Part shown: positions 1-5,560 of the stretch, one piece after another
How positions within the stretch are numbered: position 1 is the stretch's first letter
Layout of the letters: each line of letters starts with the position of its first letter
Assembly: GCA_001724315.1 (NCBI GenBank)
Contig: MEEC01000141.1
Coordinates: 1-7,046 of the forward strand
Direction of reading: 5' to 3'
Length of the DNA stretch: 7,046 nucleotides
DNA from: Lautropia sp. SCN 70-15
GTDB taxonomy: Bacteria; Pseudomonadota; Gammaproteobacteria; Burkholderiales; Burkholderiaceae_E
Notes under the pieces: generated by a model
What the model was told of the DNA's origin: nothing
Databases searched by the model: none
Seen by the model: the letters and a program-made list of their open reading frames with translations, nothing else
Made by a program: the position numbers and the translations under genes

Positions 1-1
1 G

Positions 2-1756
2 CGCGCGGCGCAGGAGGCCGGCCTGGTGTTCATCGGCCCGCCGGCTGACGCGATCGCCGCCATGGGCAGCAAGTCGGCCGCCAAGGCGCTGATGGAGAAG
101 GCCGGCGTGCCGCTGGTGCCCGGCTACCACGGCAGCGAGCAGGATCCCGCCTTTCTGGCGGCCGAGGCCGAGCGGATCGGCTTCCCGGTGCTGATCAAGG
201 CCAGCGCGGGCGGCGGCGGCAAGGGCATGCGGATCGTCGAGCGCGCCGACCAGTTTGCCGCGGCGCTGGCCTCCTGCCAGCGCGAGGCGCGCAACGCCTT
301 CGGCGACGAGCACGTGCTGATCGAGCGCTACGTGCTGCGGCCGCGCCACATCGAGATCCAGGTCTTCGCCGACACCCACGGCAACTGCGTGCACCTGTTC
401 GAGCGCGACTGCTCGGTCCAGCGCCGCCACCAGAAGGTGATCGAGGAGGCGCCCGCCCCGGGCATGACCGCCGAGCGCCGCGCCGCGATGGGCGAGGCCG
501 CGGTGGCCGCCGCGCGCGCGGTCGGCTACGTGGGCGCCGGCACCGTGGAGTTCATTGCCGACCAGGCCGGCAACTTCTGGTTCATGGAAATGAACACCCG
601 GCTGCAGGTCGAGCACCCGGTCACCGAGATGATCACCGGCCAGGACCTGGTCGAGTGGCAGCTGCGGGTCGCGGCCGGCGAGCCGCTGCCGAAGGCGCAG
701 CCCGAGCTGTCGATCGACGGGCACGCGATCGAGGTCAGGCTCTACGCCGAGAACCCGGACAAGGGGTTCCTGCCTTCGATCGGCACGCTGAAGCGGCTGC
801 GCCTGCCCGACGGCGAATCGTTCGCGATCGGCAGCGCGACGAGCGCCGGCGGCGCGAGTGCCGGCGTGCGCGTCGACAGCGGCGTGCGCGAGGGCGACGC
901 GATCACCCCGCACTACGACCCGATGATCGCCAAGCTGATCTGCCACGGCCGCGACCGCGCCGAGGCGCGCCTGCGGATGGCCGGCGCGCTCGCGCGGGTG
1001 CAGGCAGCCGGCGTGCAGACCAACGCGGCCTTCCTGTCGCGGCTGATGCGCGACCAGGCCTTCGCCGCCGCCGAGCTCGACACCGGCCTGATCGAGCACC
1101 GCAAGGCCACGCTGCTTCCCGAGCCGGCGGCGCCCGGCCTGCGGACGCTGGCGCTCGGCGCCGCGGCAGTGATCGCCCTGGAGCGCGCGGCCGGCACGAC
1201 CGGCCCGAGCGACCCGTGGGCGGTCACCGACGGCTGGCGACACGGCGGCGCCTGGCTGGCGCGACCGATGCGCTTCGGCTTCGCCGGCGCCGAGCACGAA
1301 GTCGTGGTCGAGTACGCCGCGGCAGGATGGACCGTGCGAGCCGGCGAGCAAGCGGTCTGCCTGGCGGCGCTGCGGCTGGACACCGCCACCGGCACGCTGC
1401 GCGGGCTGGCCGGCGACAGCGCCTTCGAGATCGGCGTGGAGCTCGACGGCGAGACGCTGCACCTCTTCGGTCCCGACGGACCGGTCGCGCTGCACTGGGC
1501 GGGCCCGCTCGCGCACGCCGGCGACGACGCCCACGAGGGCGGCGGCCTGAGCGCGCCGATGCCCGGCAAGGTGGTCGCCGTGCTGGTCGAGGCGGGCGCC
1601 GAGGTTTCGCGCGGCCAGCCGGTCGTGGTCATCGAGGCCATGAAGATGGAGCACACGATCGCCGCGCCGGCCGACGGCAAGGTCACCGAGCTGCGCTACC
1701 GGGTCGGCGACCAGGTCGCCGAGGGCGCCGCGCTGATCGGCTTCGAGCCGGCGTGA
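2..1756 (+). CDS. mccA: Methylcrotonyl-CoA carboxylase biotin-containing alpha subunit (5'-truncated by window edge)
   Basis: Cytoplasmic alpha subunit of a biotin-dependent acyl-CoA carboxylase. It carboxylates biotin with ATP and bicarbonate, and a beta subunit outside the window passes the carboxyl group to the acyl-CoA. The reading frame is open to the left edge, so about 90 N-terminal residues are missing by comparison with E. coli AccC; 584 residues are visible. The biotin carboxylase domain shows the ATP-grasp glycine loop GGGGKGM (209-229), a HIEIQVF segment, and the active-site EMNTRLQVEHPVTE with Glu, Asn and Arg at 587, 593 and 599. A linker domain at about 1120-1540 precedes the biotinyl domain, whose EAMKMEH motif carries the biotinylated lysine at codon 1643. 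Single-chain BC plus biotinyl architecture fits MCC, propionyl-CoA or geranyl-CoA carboxylase alpha chains. MCC is preferred because HMG-CoA lyase, which completes leucine breakdown, lies downstream (liuD in Pseudomonas naming). A short Gly/Ala/Ser-rich stretch near 835-865 looks like a small linker insertion. Confidence 0.9.
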   Translation, partial: RAAQEAGLVFIGPPADAIAAMGSKSAAKALMEKAGVPLVPGYHGSEQDPAFLAAEAERIGFPVLIKASAGGGGKGMRIVERADQFAAALASCQREARNAFGDEHVLIERYVLRPRHIEIQVFADTHGNCVHLFERDCSVQRRHQKVIEEAPAPGMTAERRAAMGEAAVAAARAVGYVGAGTVEFIADQAGNFWFMEMNTRLQVEHPVTEMITGQDLVEWQLRVAAGEPLPKAQPELSIDGHAIEVRLYAENPDKGFLPSIGTLKRLRLPDGESFAIGSATSAGGASAGVRVDSGVREGDAITPHYDPMIAKLICHGRDRAEARLRMAGALARVQAAGVQTNAAFLSRLMRDQAFAAAELDTGLIEHRKATLLPEPAAPGLRTLALGAAAVIALERAAGTTGPSDPWAVTDGWRHGGAWLARPMRFGFAGAEHEVVVEYAAAGWTVRAGEQAVCLAALRLDTATGTLRGLAGDSAFEIGVELDGETLHLFGPDGPVALHWAGPLAHAGDDAHEGGGLSAPMPGKVVAVLVEAGAEVSRGQPVVVIEAMKMEHTIAAPADGKVTELRYRVGDQVAEGAALIGFEPA

Positions 1757-1761
1757 CCCCG

Positions 1762-2691
1762 ATGCTGCGGATCGCGATCACCCACCCCGAGGCCGAGGCG
1801 CGCGATCGCTGGTGCGCCGCGCTGTCTGCCCTGCTCCCGCAGGCGCGCGTCGAGGGCTGGCAGCCCGGCGCCGAGCCGGCCAACTACGCGGTCGGCTGGT
1901 ACCCGGAGTCGGGATTCTTCGCCGGCCAGCCGCGGCTGCGGGCGCTGTTCAGCGCCGGCGCCGGCGTGGACCACCTGCTGCGTCACCCCGATCTGCCGGC
2001 CGCCTTGCCGGTGGTCCGGCTCGAGGATGCCGGCATGGCCGAGCAGATGGTCGAGTACTGCCTGCACGAAGTGCTGCGCCTGCAGCGGCGCGTGCCCGAC
2101 TACGAGGCCCTGCAGCGCGAAGGCCGCTGGCAGGAGCTGCGCGCGCTGCGCCGCGACGAGCTCGAGGTCGGCGTGTTCGGCCTGGGCGTGCTCGGCGCGC
2201 AAGTCGCGCGCGCCTTCGCCGCGCTGGGCTATCCGGTGCGCGGCTACTCGCGCTCGCCCAAGGCGATCGAGGGCGTGAACTGCTTCGACGAAGCCCGGGG
2301 CCTGCGGGCCTTCCTCGAAGGCTGCCGCGTGCTGGTGCTGCTCGCGCCGCTGACCCCCGACACCCGGGACCTGTTCGACGGCCAGCGCCTGGCCTGGCTG
2401 CCCGAAGGCGCCTGGCTGGTGAACGTCGCGCGCGGCGCGCTGGTGGTGGACGAGGCGCTGCTGGCGGCGCTGGACTCGGGCAGGCTGGCCGGCGCCACGC
2501 TCGACGTCTTTCGCGAGGAGCCGCTGCCGGCCGCGCACCGCTTCTGGACGCATCCCGGAGTGCGGATCACGCCTCACGTGTCGGCGGTCACGCTCCCCGA
2601 GATCTCCGCCCGGCAGGTGGCGAGCAAGATCGCGGCACTGGAGCGCGGCCAGCCGGTGAGCGGCCTCGTGCTGCGCGACCGCGGCTACTGA
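1762..2691 (+). CDS. ghrA: D-2-hydroxyacid dehydrogenase, glyoxylate/hydroxypyruvate reductase A (GhrA) type
   Basis: A predicted cytoplasmic NAD(P)H-dependent reductase of 2-oxoacids to D-2-hydroxyacids, 309 residues, the usual length for GhrA-like enzymes. The nucleotide-binding loop G140-x-G142-x-x-G145 lies in VGVFGLGVLG. The catalytic triad of the family is present: Arg224 in NVARG, Glu253 in FREEP and His272 in TPHVSA. The TPHVSAVTLPE ending resembles GhrA (TPHVAAVT) more than SerA or LdhA. The ATG at 1762 is chosen because MLRIAITHP fits the family's N-terminus. A GTG at 1753 would overlap the mccA stop in a GTGA arrangement and add three residues; neither start has a clear Shine-Dalgarno. 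The gene is almost certainly cotranscribed with mccA. The substrate is unknown: glyoxylate or hydroxypyruvate by family, a branched-chain 2-oxoacid such as 2-ketoisocaproate by context only. The last codons (RDRGY) fall in the first unit of a 23-bp tandem repeat running into the spacer. Confidence 0.88.
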   Translation: MLRIAITHPEAEARDRWCAALSALLPQARVEGWQPGAEPANYAVGWYPESGFFAGQPRLRALFSAGAGVDHLLRHPDLPAALPVVRLEDAGMAEQMVEYCLHEVLRLQRRVPDYEALQREGRWQELRALRRDELEVGVFGLGVLGAQVARAFAALGYPVRGYSRSPKAIEGVNCFDEARGLRAFLEGCRVLVLLAPLTPDTRDLFDGQRLAWLPEGAWLVNVARGALVVDEALLAALDSGRLAGATLDVFREEPLPAAHRFWTHPGVRITPHVSAVTLPEISARQVASKIAALERGQPVSGLVLRDRGY

Positions 2692-2765
2692 CGCCACGCG
2701 AGCGTGGCTACGGATGCTTCGCGAGCGGCGCTGCGGATGCTTCGCGAGCGCGGCTACTCGGGAGG
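2674..2765. repeat. Imperfect 23-bp-period tandem repeat, four units, spanning the ghrA 3' end
   Basis: Four consecutive units start at 2674, 2697, 2720 and 2743. Each begins cgcga[c/g]cg and continues through a gct[a/g]c core. Units 2 and 3 both end in ggatgctt and match at 20 of 23 positions. Units 1 and 4 match at 15 of their first 16 positions (cgcga-x-cgcggctact) and then diverge. Unit 1 encodes the last RDRGY residues and the stop codon of the dehydrogenase; the others lie in the spacer. The array therefore looks like a 3'-end sequence duplicated in tandem and then drifting, or a genome-wide dispersed repeat that captured the stop codon. The function is unknown. Confidence 0.75.
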
Positions 2766-2864
2766 CGAGCAGGGCCGCCCGGGCAGCATCCGGCTCGACG
2801 CGGCACAATTGGAAACTTGAAATCGAACCGGCTGCACGCCCAAGCAAGCGGAAGCCCGAAGCGA
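2692..2864 (+). other. Spacer between ghrA and mvaB with possible weak promoter
   Basis: This 173-bp spacer is the largest non-coding gap in the window. Its first part holds repeat units and a hairpin. An 8-bp palindrome GCCCGGGC lies at 2777-2784. From about 2804 there is a short AT-richer patch (cacaattggaaacttgaaat) unlike the GC-rich surroundings. CACAAT at 2804-2809 resembles a sigma-70 -10 box, but no good -35 lies 16-18 bp upstream. TTGGAA (2809) and TTGAAA (2817) could serve as -35 boxes, but no convincing -10 follows. An internal promoter for mvaB is possible but not shown. Confidence 0.3.
2693..2708 (+). terminator. Hairpin directly after the ghrA stop; terminator-like but lacking a U-tract
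   Basis: A perfect 6-bp GC-rich stem, GCCACG and CGTGGC, flanks a CGAG tetraloop and begins two bases after the dehydrogenase stop codon. No run of T follows (tacggatgc), so it is not a standard intrinsic terminator. It could protect the 3' end of the upstream message or lower read-through into mvaB. It partly overlaps the second tandem-repeat unit, and the pairing depends on bases not shared by the other units. Confidence 0.35.
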
Positions 2865-3794
2865 ATGAAGCTGCCCACGAAAGTCCTGATCACCGAAGTC
2901 GGTCCGCGCGACGGCCTGCAGAACGAGAAGCAACCGGTGTCCACCGAGGTCAAGGTGGGGTTGTGTGAGCGCTTGCTCGCCGCAGGCGTCCGTCAGCTCG
3001 AAGCGACGTCCTTCGTGTCGCCGAAGTGGGTGCCGCAGATGGCCGACGCCGCCGACGTGATGGCGCGCATCCCGCGGCCGGCCGGCAGCCGCATCTCGGT
3101 GCTCACCCCCAACATGAAGGGCTTCGAGGCGGCGCTGGCTGCCGGCGCGCAGGAAGTCGTGATCTTCGGCGCGGCCAGCGAGGCCTTCTCCCAGCGCAAC
3201 ATCAACTGCTCGATCGCCGAGAGCATCGAGCGCTTCCGCCCGGTGGCCGAGGCCGCCAAGGCGAACGGCCTGCGCCTGCGCGCCGCGGTGTCGGTGGCCT
3301 ACGGCTGCCCTTACCAGGGCGAGGTGCCGGTCGAGTCGGTGGTCGACGTCTCGCTGCGGATGCGCGAACTCGGCTGCGACGAGATCGGCATCGCCGACAC
3401 GATCGGCGTGGCCAACGGCGGCCAGGTGCAGCGCGTGCTCGAGGCGGTGCTGCGCGAGCTGCCGGCCGACGCGATCTCCGGCCACTATCACGACACCTAC
3501 GGCCAGGCGGTGGCCAACGTGCTGGCCAGCCTGCAGGTGGGCATCGAGCGCTTCGACACCTCGATCGCCGGCCTGGGCGGCTGCCCCTTCGCCAAGGGCG
3601 CCACCGGCAACGTGGCCACCGAGGACGTGGTCTACCTGCTGCACGGCCTGGGCATCGAGACCGGACTCGATCTCGATGCGCTGGTCGAAGCCGGCCAGTG
3701 GATCTCGGCGCAGCTCGACCGGCGCAGCAACTCGCGCGCCGGCAACGCGATCGCCGCGAAGCGCGCGGCCCGGCAGGAAGCCGCCACCGCATGA
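2865..3794 (+). CDS. mvaB: Hydroxymethylglutaryl-CoA lyase
   Basis: Cleaves (S)-3-hydroxy-3-methylglutaryl-CoA to acetyl-CoA and acetoacetate, the final step of leucine breakdown, using a divalent metal in a TIM barrel. It has 309 residues, typical of bacterial HMG-CoA lyases. All known key residues are visible: Arg15-Asp16 in VGPRDGLQNE, Glu46 in LEATSFVSPKW, metal-ligand His207 and His209 in GHYHDTYG, Cys240 in the signature GLGGCPFAKG, and Asn249. Their spacing equals that of human Arg41, Asp42, Glu72, His233, His235, Cys266 and Asn275. The ATG at 2865 is preferred because MKLPTKVLITEVGPRDG is the usual N-terminus; GGAAG at 2850-2854 is a modest ribosome binding site. The frame stays open far upstream, but that stretch is low-complexity and not lyase-like. 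The stop overlaps the next gene by ATGA, implying translational coupling. It corresponds to liuE of Pseudomonas clusters. Intact and very probably functional. Confidence 0.95.
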   Translation: MKLPTKVLITEVGPRDGLQNEKQPVSTEVKVGLCERLLAAGVRQLEATSFVSPKWVPQMADAADVMARIPRPAGSRISVLTPNMKGFEAALAAGAQEVVIFGAASEAFSQRNINCSIAESIERFRPVAEAAKANGLRLRAAVSVAYGCPYQGEVPVESVVDVSLRMRELGCDEIGIADTIGVANGGQVQRVLEAVLRELPADAISGHYHDTYGQAVANVLASLQVGIERFDTSIAGLGGCPFAKGATGNVATEDVVYLLHGLGIETGLDLDALVEAGQWISAQLDRRSNSRAGNAIAAKRAARQEAATA

Positions 3795-4033
3795 CCGGGA
3801 CCAAGCCGCCGCCGCGCCCGGCCTTCGCCGGGCGCACCCGCTCGCCCTGCATCTCGGTCTGCCGGATCGATCCGGCCGACGGCCTGTGCGTCGGCTGCCT
3901 GCGCACGATCGACGAGATCGCGAACTGGGGCGCGATGCCCCCCGAACAGCGCGTCGAGGTCTGGCGGCTGATCGCCGAGCGGCGCGAGGCGAAGGAGGCG
4001 GCGAAGGCAGCCGCCGCGGGCCAGCGCGGATGA
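3791..4033 (+). CDS. DUF1289 family small four-cysteine protein (YdhL-like)
   Basis: An 80-residue protein of unknown function. Its core SPCISVCRIDPADGLCVGCLRT supplies Cys20, Cys24, Cys33 and Cys36 in a CxxxC...CxxC pattern, followed by DEIANW. This is the hallmark of DUF1289, relatives of which are described as predicted Fe-S or metal-binding proteins (E. coli YdhL). The N-terminus is proline- and basic-rich (about residues 1-17), and the C-terminus is a charged, alanine-rich probable helix (about 52-78). No signal peptide or membrane segment is apparent, so it should be cytoplasmic. Its ATG overlaps the mvaB stop and its TGA overlaps the next ATG, both as ATGA, so it is likely translated by coupling between the lyase and the MBL hydrolase. 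Metal binding is inferred from the cysteines only. Confidence 0.85.
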   Translation: MTGTKPPPRPAFAGRTRSPCISVCRIDPADGLCVGCLRTIDEIANWGAMPPEQRVEVWRLIAERREAKEAAKAAAAGQRG

Positions 4034-4950
4034 ACGGTCTGCCCGACACGGTCCGCTTCATCGAGCGCGACTGGCTCTCCTCCAACCAGGTCTTCCTGGT
4101 CGACGGCACCGAGGCCACGATCGTCGACACCGGCTACGTCAAGCACGCGCCGATGACCGCCGCCATCGTCGGCCGCCTGCTCGAGCAGACCGGCACCCGG
4201 CTCGCGCGCATCGTGAACACCCACCTGCACTCCGACCACTGCGGCGGCAACCGGATGCTGGCCGAGCGCTTCGGCGGCCGGACCCTGGTGCCGCAGGCCA
4301 GCCTCGCCGACGTTGCCCGGTGGGATGAGCAGGCGCTTACATTCGCCGCTACCGGCCAGCGCTGCGACCGCTTCGAGGCGCGCGGCGGCATCGCACCCGG
4401 CGACGAGCTGGTGATGGGCGGGCTGAGCTGGCGCGCGCACGCGGCGCCCGGCCACGATCCGAAGAGCCTGGTCTTCCACTGCCCCGACGCGCGGCTGCTG
4501 ATCTCCGCCGATGCCCTCTGGGAGCAGGGCTTCGGGGTGATCTTCCCCGAGATCGAGGGCGAGTCCGGCTACGACGAGCAGCAGGCGATCCTGGAACTGA
4601 TCGCGAGCCTGGAAGTCGACCTGGTGCTGCCCGGCCACGGCCCTGCCTTCACCGATGTGGCCGCCGCGCTGGCCACCGCCTTCTCGCGCCTGAAGGCGCT
4701 GCGCGAGGACCCGACCCGGCAGCCCCGCCACGGGCTCAAGGTGCTGATCAAGTACCTGATGCTGGACCTGGAGCGGATCGAGACCGAGCGCTTCGTCGAG
4801 CGCATCCGCGCCGCCTCGATCCCGCGCCACGCGGCAGACCGCCTCGGCATGACGCCCGACCAGGCGATACGCGACACCATCGCCCAGCTGGTCGCCCAGG
4901 GCCAGCTCGCCGAAGATGCCGGCTGGCTGGCCGACACCAGCGCCGCCTGA
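4030..4950 (+). CDS. Metallo-beta-lactamase-fold hydrolase with C-terminal LACTB2-like extension
   Basis: A predicted soluble dinuclear-metal hydrolase of 306 residues. The full MBL ligand set is visible: His65, His67, Asp69 and His70 in THLHSDHCGG, then His142 in APGHD, Asp161 in ISADALW, and His203 in LPGHGPAF. Asp33 in IVDTGY is the usual conserved early aspartate. The MBL core ends at about residue 210. The last 90 or so residues form a helical, charged segment (HGLKVLIKYLMLDLERI... and DQAIRDTIAQLVAQGQL), resembling the winged-helix tail of LACTB2-type MBL proteins. Such proteins include glyoxalase-II-like thioester hydrolases and nucleases; true beta-lactamase activity is unlikely without a signal peptide. 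The neighbours suggest a hydroxyacyl-CoA or acyl thioester substrate, which is inference. The start overlaps the DUF1289 stop by ATGA, supporting cotranslation with mvaB. Confidence 0.85.
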   Translation: MNGLPDTVRFIERDWLSSNQVFLVDGTEATIVDTGYVKHAPMTAAIVGRLLEQTGTRLARIVNTHLHSDHCGGNRMLAERFGGRTLVPQASLADVARWDEQALTFAATGQRCDRFEARGGIAPGDELVMGGLSWRAHAAPGHDPKSLVFHCPDARLLISADALWEQGFGVIFPEIEGESGYDEQQAILELIASLEVDLVLPGHGPAFTDVAAALATAFSRLKALREDPTRQPRHGLKVLIKYLMLDLERIETERFVERIRAASIPRHAADRLGMTPDQAIRDTIAQLVAQGQLAEDAGWLADTSAA

Positions 4951-4960
4951 GCCCGCGGAC

Positions 4961-4970
4961 GACGATCGTC
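4961..4970. other. 10-bp perfect palindrome upstream of the GNAT gene
   Basis: GACGATCGTC lies in the 33-bp gap between the MBL stop and the GNAT ribosome binding site. It is self-complementary, but the symmetry does not extend outward. It could be a small operator half-site pair or chance; no promoter elements accompany it. Confidence 0.2.
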
Positions 4971-4972
4971 AC

Positions 4973-4976
4973 GGAG
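4973..4976 (+). promoter_or_regulatory. Ribosome binding site of the GNAT gene
   Basis: GGAG lies 7 bases before the ATG at 4984. It is one of only two clear Shine-Dalgarno sites in the window and fixes the start of a gene that, unlike the preceding two, does not overlap its upstream neighbour. Confidence 0.7.
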
Positions 4977-4983
4977 ACGCCCC

Positions 4984-5541
4984 ATGAGCCAGCCCGCGAG
5001 CCTCGCCATCCGCGACAGCCACGACGACGACCTCGGCGCGATCCAGGCGATCTACGCGCATCACGTCCGCCACGGCGGCGGGTCCTTCGAGCTGGAACCG
5101 CCGGACCTGGTCGAGATGATGCGCCGGCGCGCCGACGTGCTGCGCAACGGCTTTCCCTACCTGGTGGCGGTGGGCCACGCGGAGGGGCGCGAGCGGGTGG
5201 TCGGCTACGCCTACGTCAACTTCTTCCGGCTGCGACCCGCCTACCGCTTCACGGTGGAGAACTCGATCTACATCGACCCGGCCGCCCAGCGCAGCGGCGT
5301 GGGCAAGCGACTGCTCAACGAGTTGATCGCCCGCTGCGAAGCCGCAGGCCTGCGGCAGATGGTCGCGGTGATCGGCGACAGCCGCAACACCGGCTCGATC
5401 GGGCTGCACGCCGCCTGCGGCTTCCGTTTCGCCGGCGTGCTGCGCAGCACCGGCTGGAAGTTCGACAAGTGGCTCGACACGGTGCTGATGCAGCGCGACC
5501 TGGGGGCGGGCGACCGGGAACCGGCCGATCCCGGGCGCTGA
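4984..5541 (+). CDS. GNAT N-acetyltransferase, phosphinothricin/methionine-sulfoximine acetyltransferase-like
   Basis: A 185-residue cytoplasmic acetyl-CoA-dependent N-acetyltransferase. Segments typical of the Pat/MddA branch of GNAT proteins are visible in order: AIYAHHVRHGGGSFELEPPD (about residues 22-41), VVGYAYVNFFRLRPAYRFTVENSIYI (72-97), and the acetyl-CoA pyrophosphate loop QRSGVGK (102-108). These are followed by NTGSIGLHAACGFRFAGVLRSTGWKFDKW. The loop matches the GNAT motif A pattern Q/R-x-x-G-x-G/A. Family members acetylate glutamate analogues such as phosphinothricin, methionine sulfoximine and methionine sulfone; the physiological substrate here cannot be read from sequence. The 33-bp gap and its own ribosome binding site suggest the same transcript as the MBL gene but independent initiation. 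It ends 11 bp from a convergent gene. The C-terminal tail (GAGDREPADPGR) is poorly conserved filler. Confidence 0.85.
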   Translation: MSQPASLAIRDSHDDDLGAIQAIYAHHVRHGGGSFELEPPDLVEMMRRRADVLRNGFPYLVAVGHAEGRERVVGYAYVNFFRLRPAYRFTVENSIYIDPAAQRSGVGKRLLNELIARCEAAGLRQMVAVIGDSRNTGSIGLHAACGFRFAGVLRSTGWKFDKWLDTVLMQRDLGAGDREPADPGR

Positions 5542-5560
5542 GCCGGCTTGCTTCAGCCCC
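5533..5560. terminator. Hairpin spanning the convergent stop codons
   Basis: The sequence ggg-c-gctga (5533-5541) pairs with tcagcccc (5553-5560), giving an 8-bp stem with one bulged C and an 11-nt loop that itself contains GCCGGC. The stem includes both opposing stop codons. Because it can form on either strand it could act as a bidirectional 3'-end structure, but neither side has a T-run, so intrinsic termination is doubtful. Confidence 0.3.

Noticed and set aside
835..865. Gly/Ala/Ser-rich stretch in the carboxylase as a degenerate repeat or insertion
   Set aside because: The frame is kept, flanking motifs are intact, and this loop varies in length across the family from memory. It looks like a simple linker.
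655..1761. Possible fusion or frameshift joining mccA to the dehydrogenase, because the dehydrogenase frame is open far upstream
   Set aside because: The upstream part is Arg/Ala-rich nonsense overlapping the biotin carboxylase coding frame. mccA ends normally after its biotinyl domain.
2674..2765. CRISPR-like or attachment-site interpretation of the repeats
   Set aside because: The units are contiguous without spacers, imperfect, and no cas, integrase or transposase genes are nearby.
1696..2847. Long open frame on the minus strand opposite ghrA
   Set aside because: It lies antisense to a gene with complete catalytic motifs. Its translation is Arg/Ala/His-rich with no recognisable domain, as expected of GC-rich shadow frames.
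2692..2864. N-terminal extension of HMG-CoA lyase through the in-frame spacer
   Set aside because: The spacer translation is low-complexity and the lyase's conserved N-terminus begins at the ATG at 2865.
3202..4830. Long minus-strand open frame (and another at 2754-4130) opposite mvaB, DUF1289 and the MBL gene
   Set aside because: Composition is low-complexity and basic, with no domain motifs, while all three plus-strand genes are clearly conserved.
4030..4950. Antibiotic-resistance beta-lactamase
   Set aside because: It has no signal peptide, the context is metabolic, and the C-terminal extension is of LACTB2 type, so it fits a housekeeping MBL-fold hydrolase.
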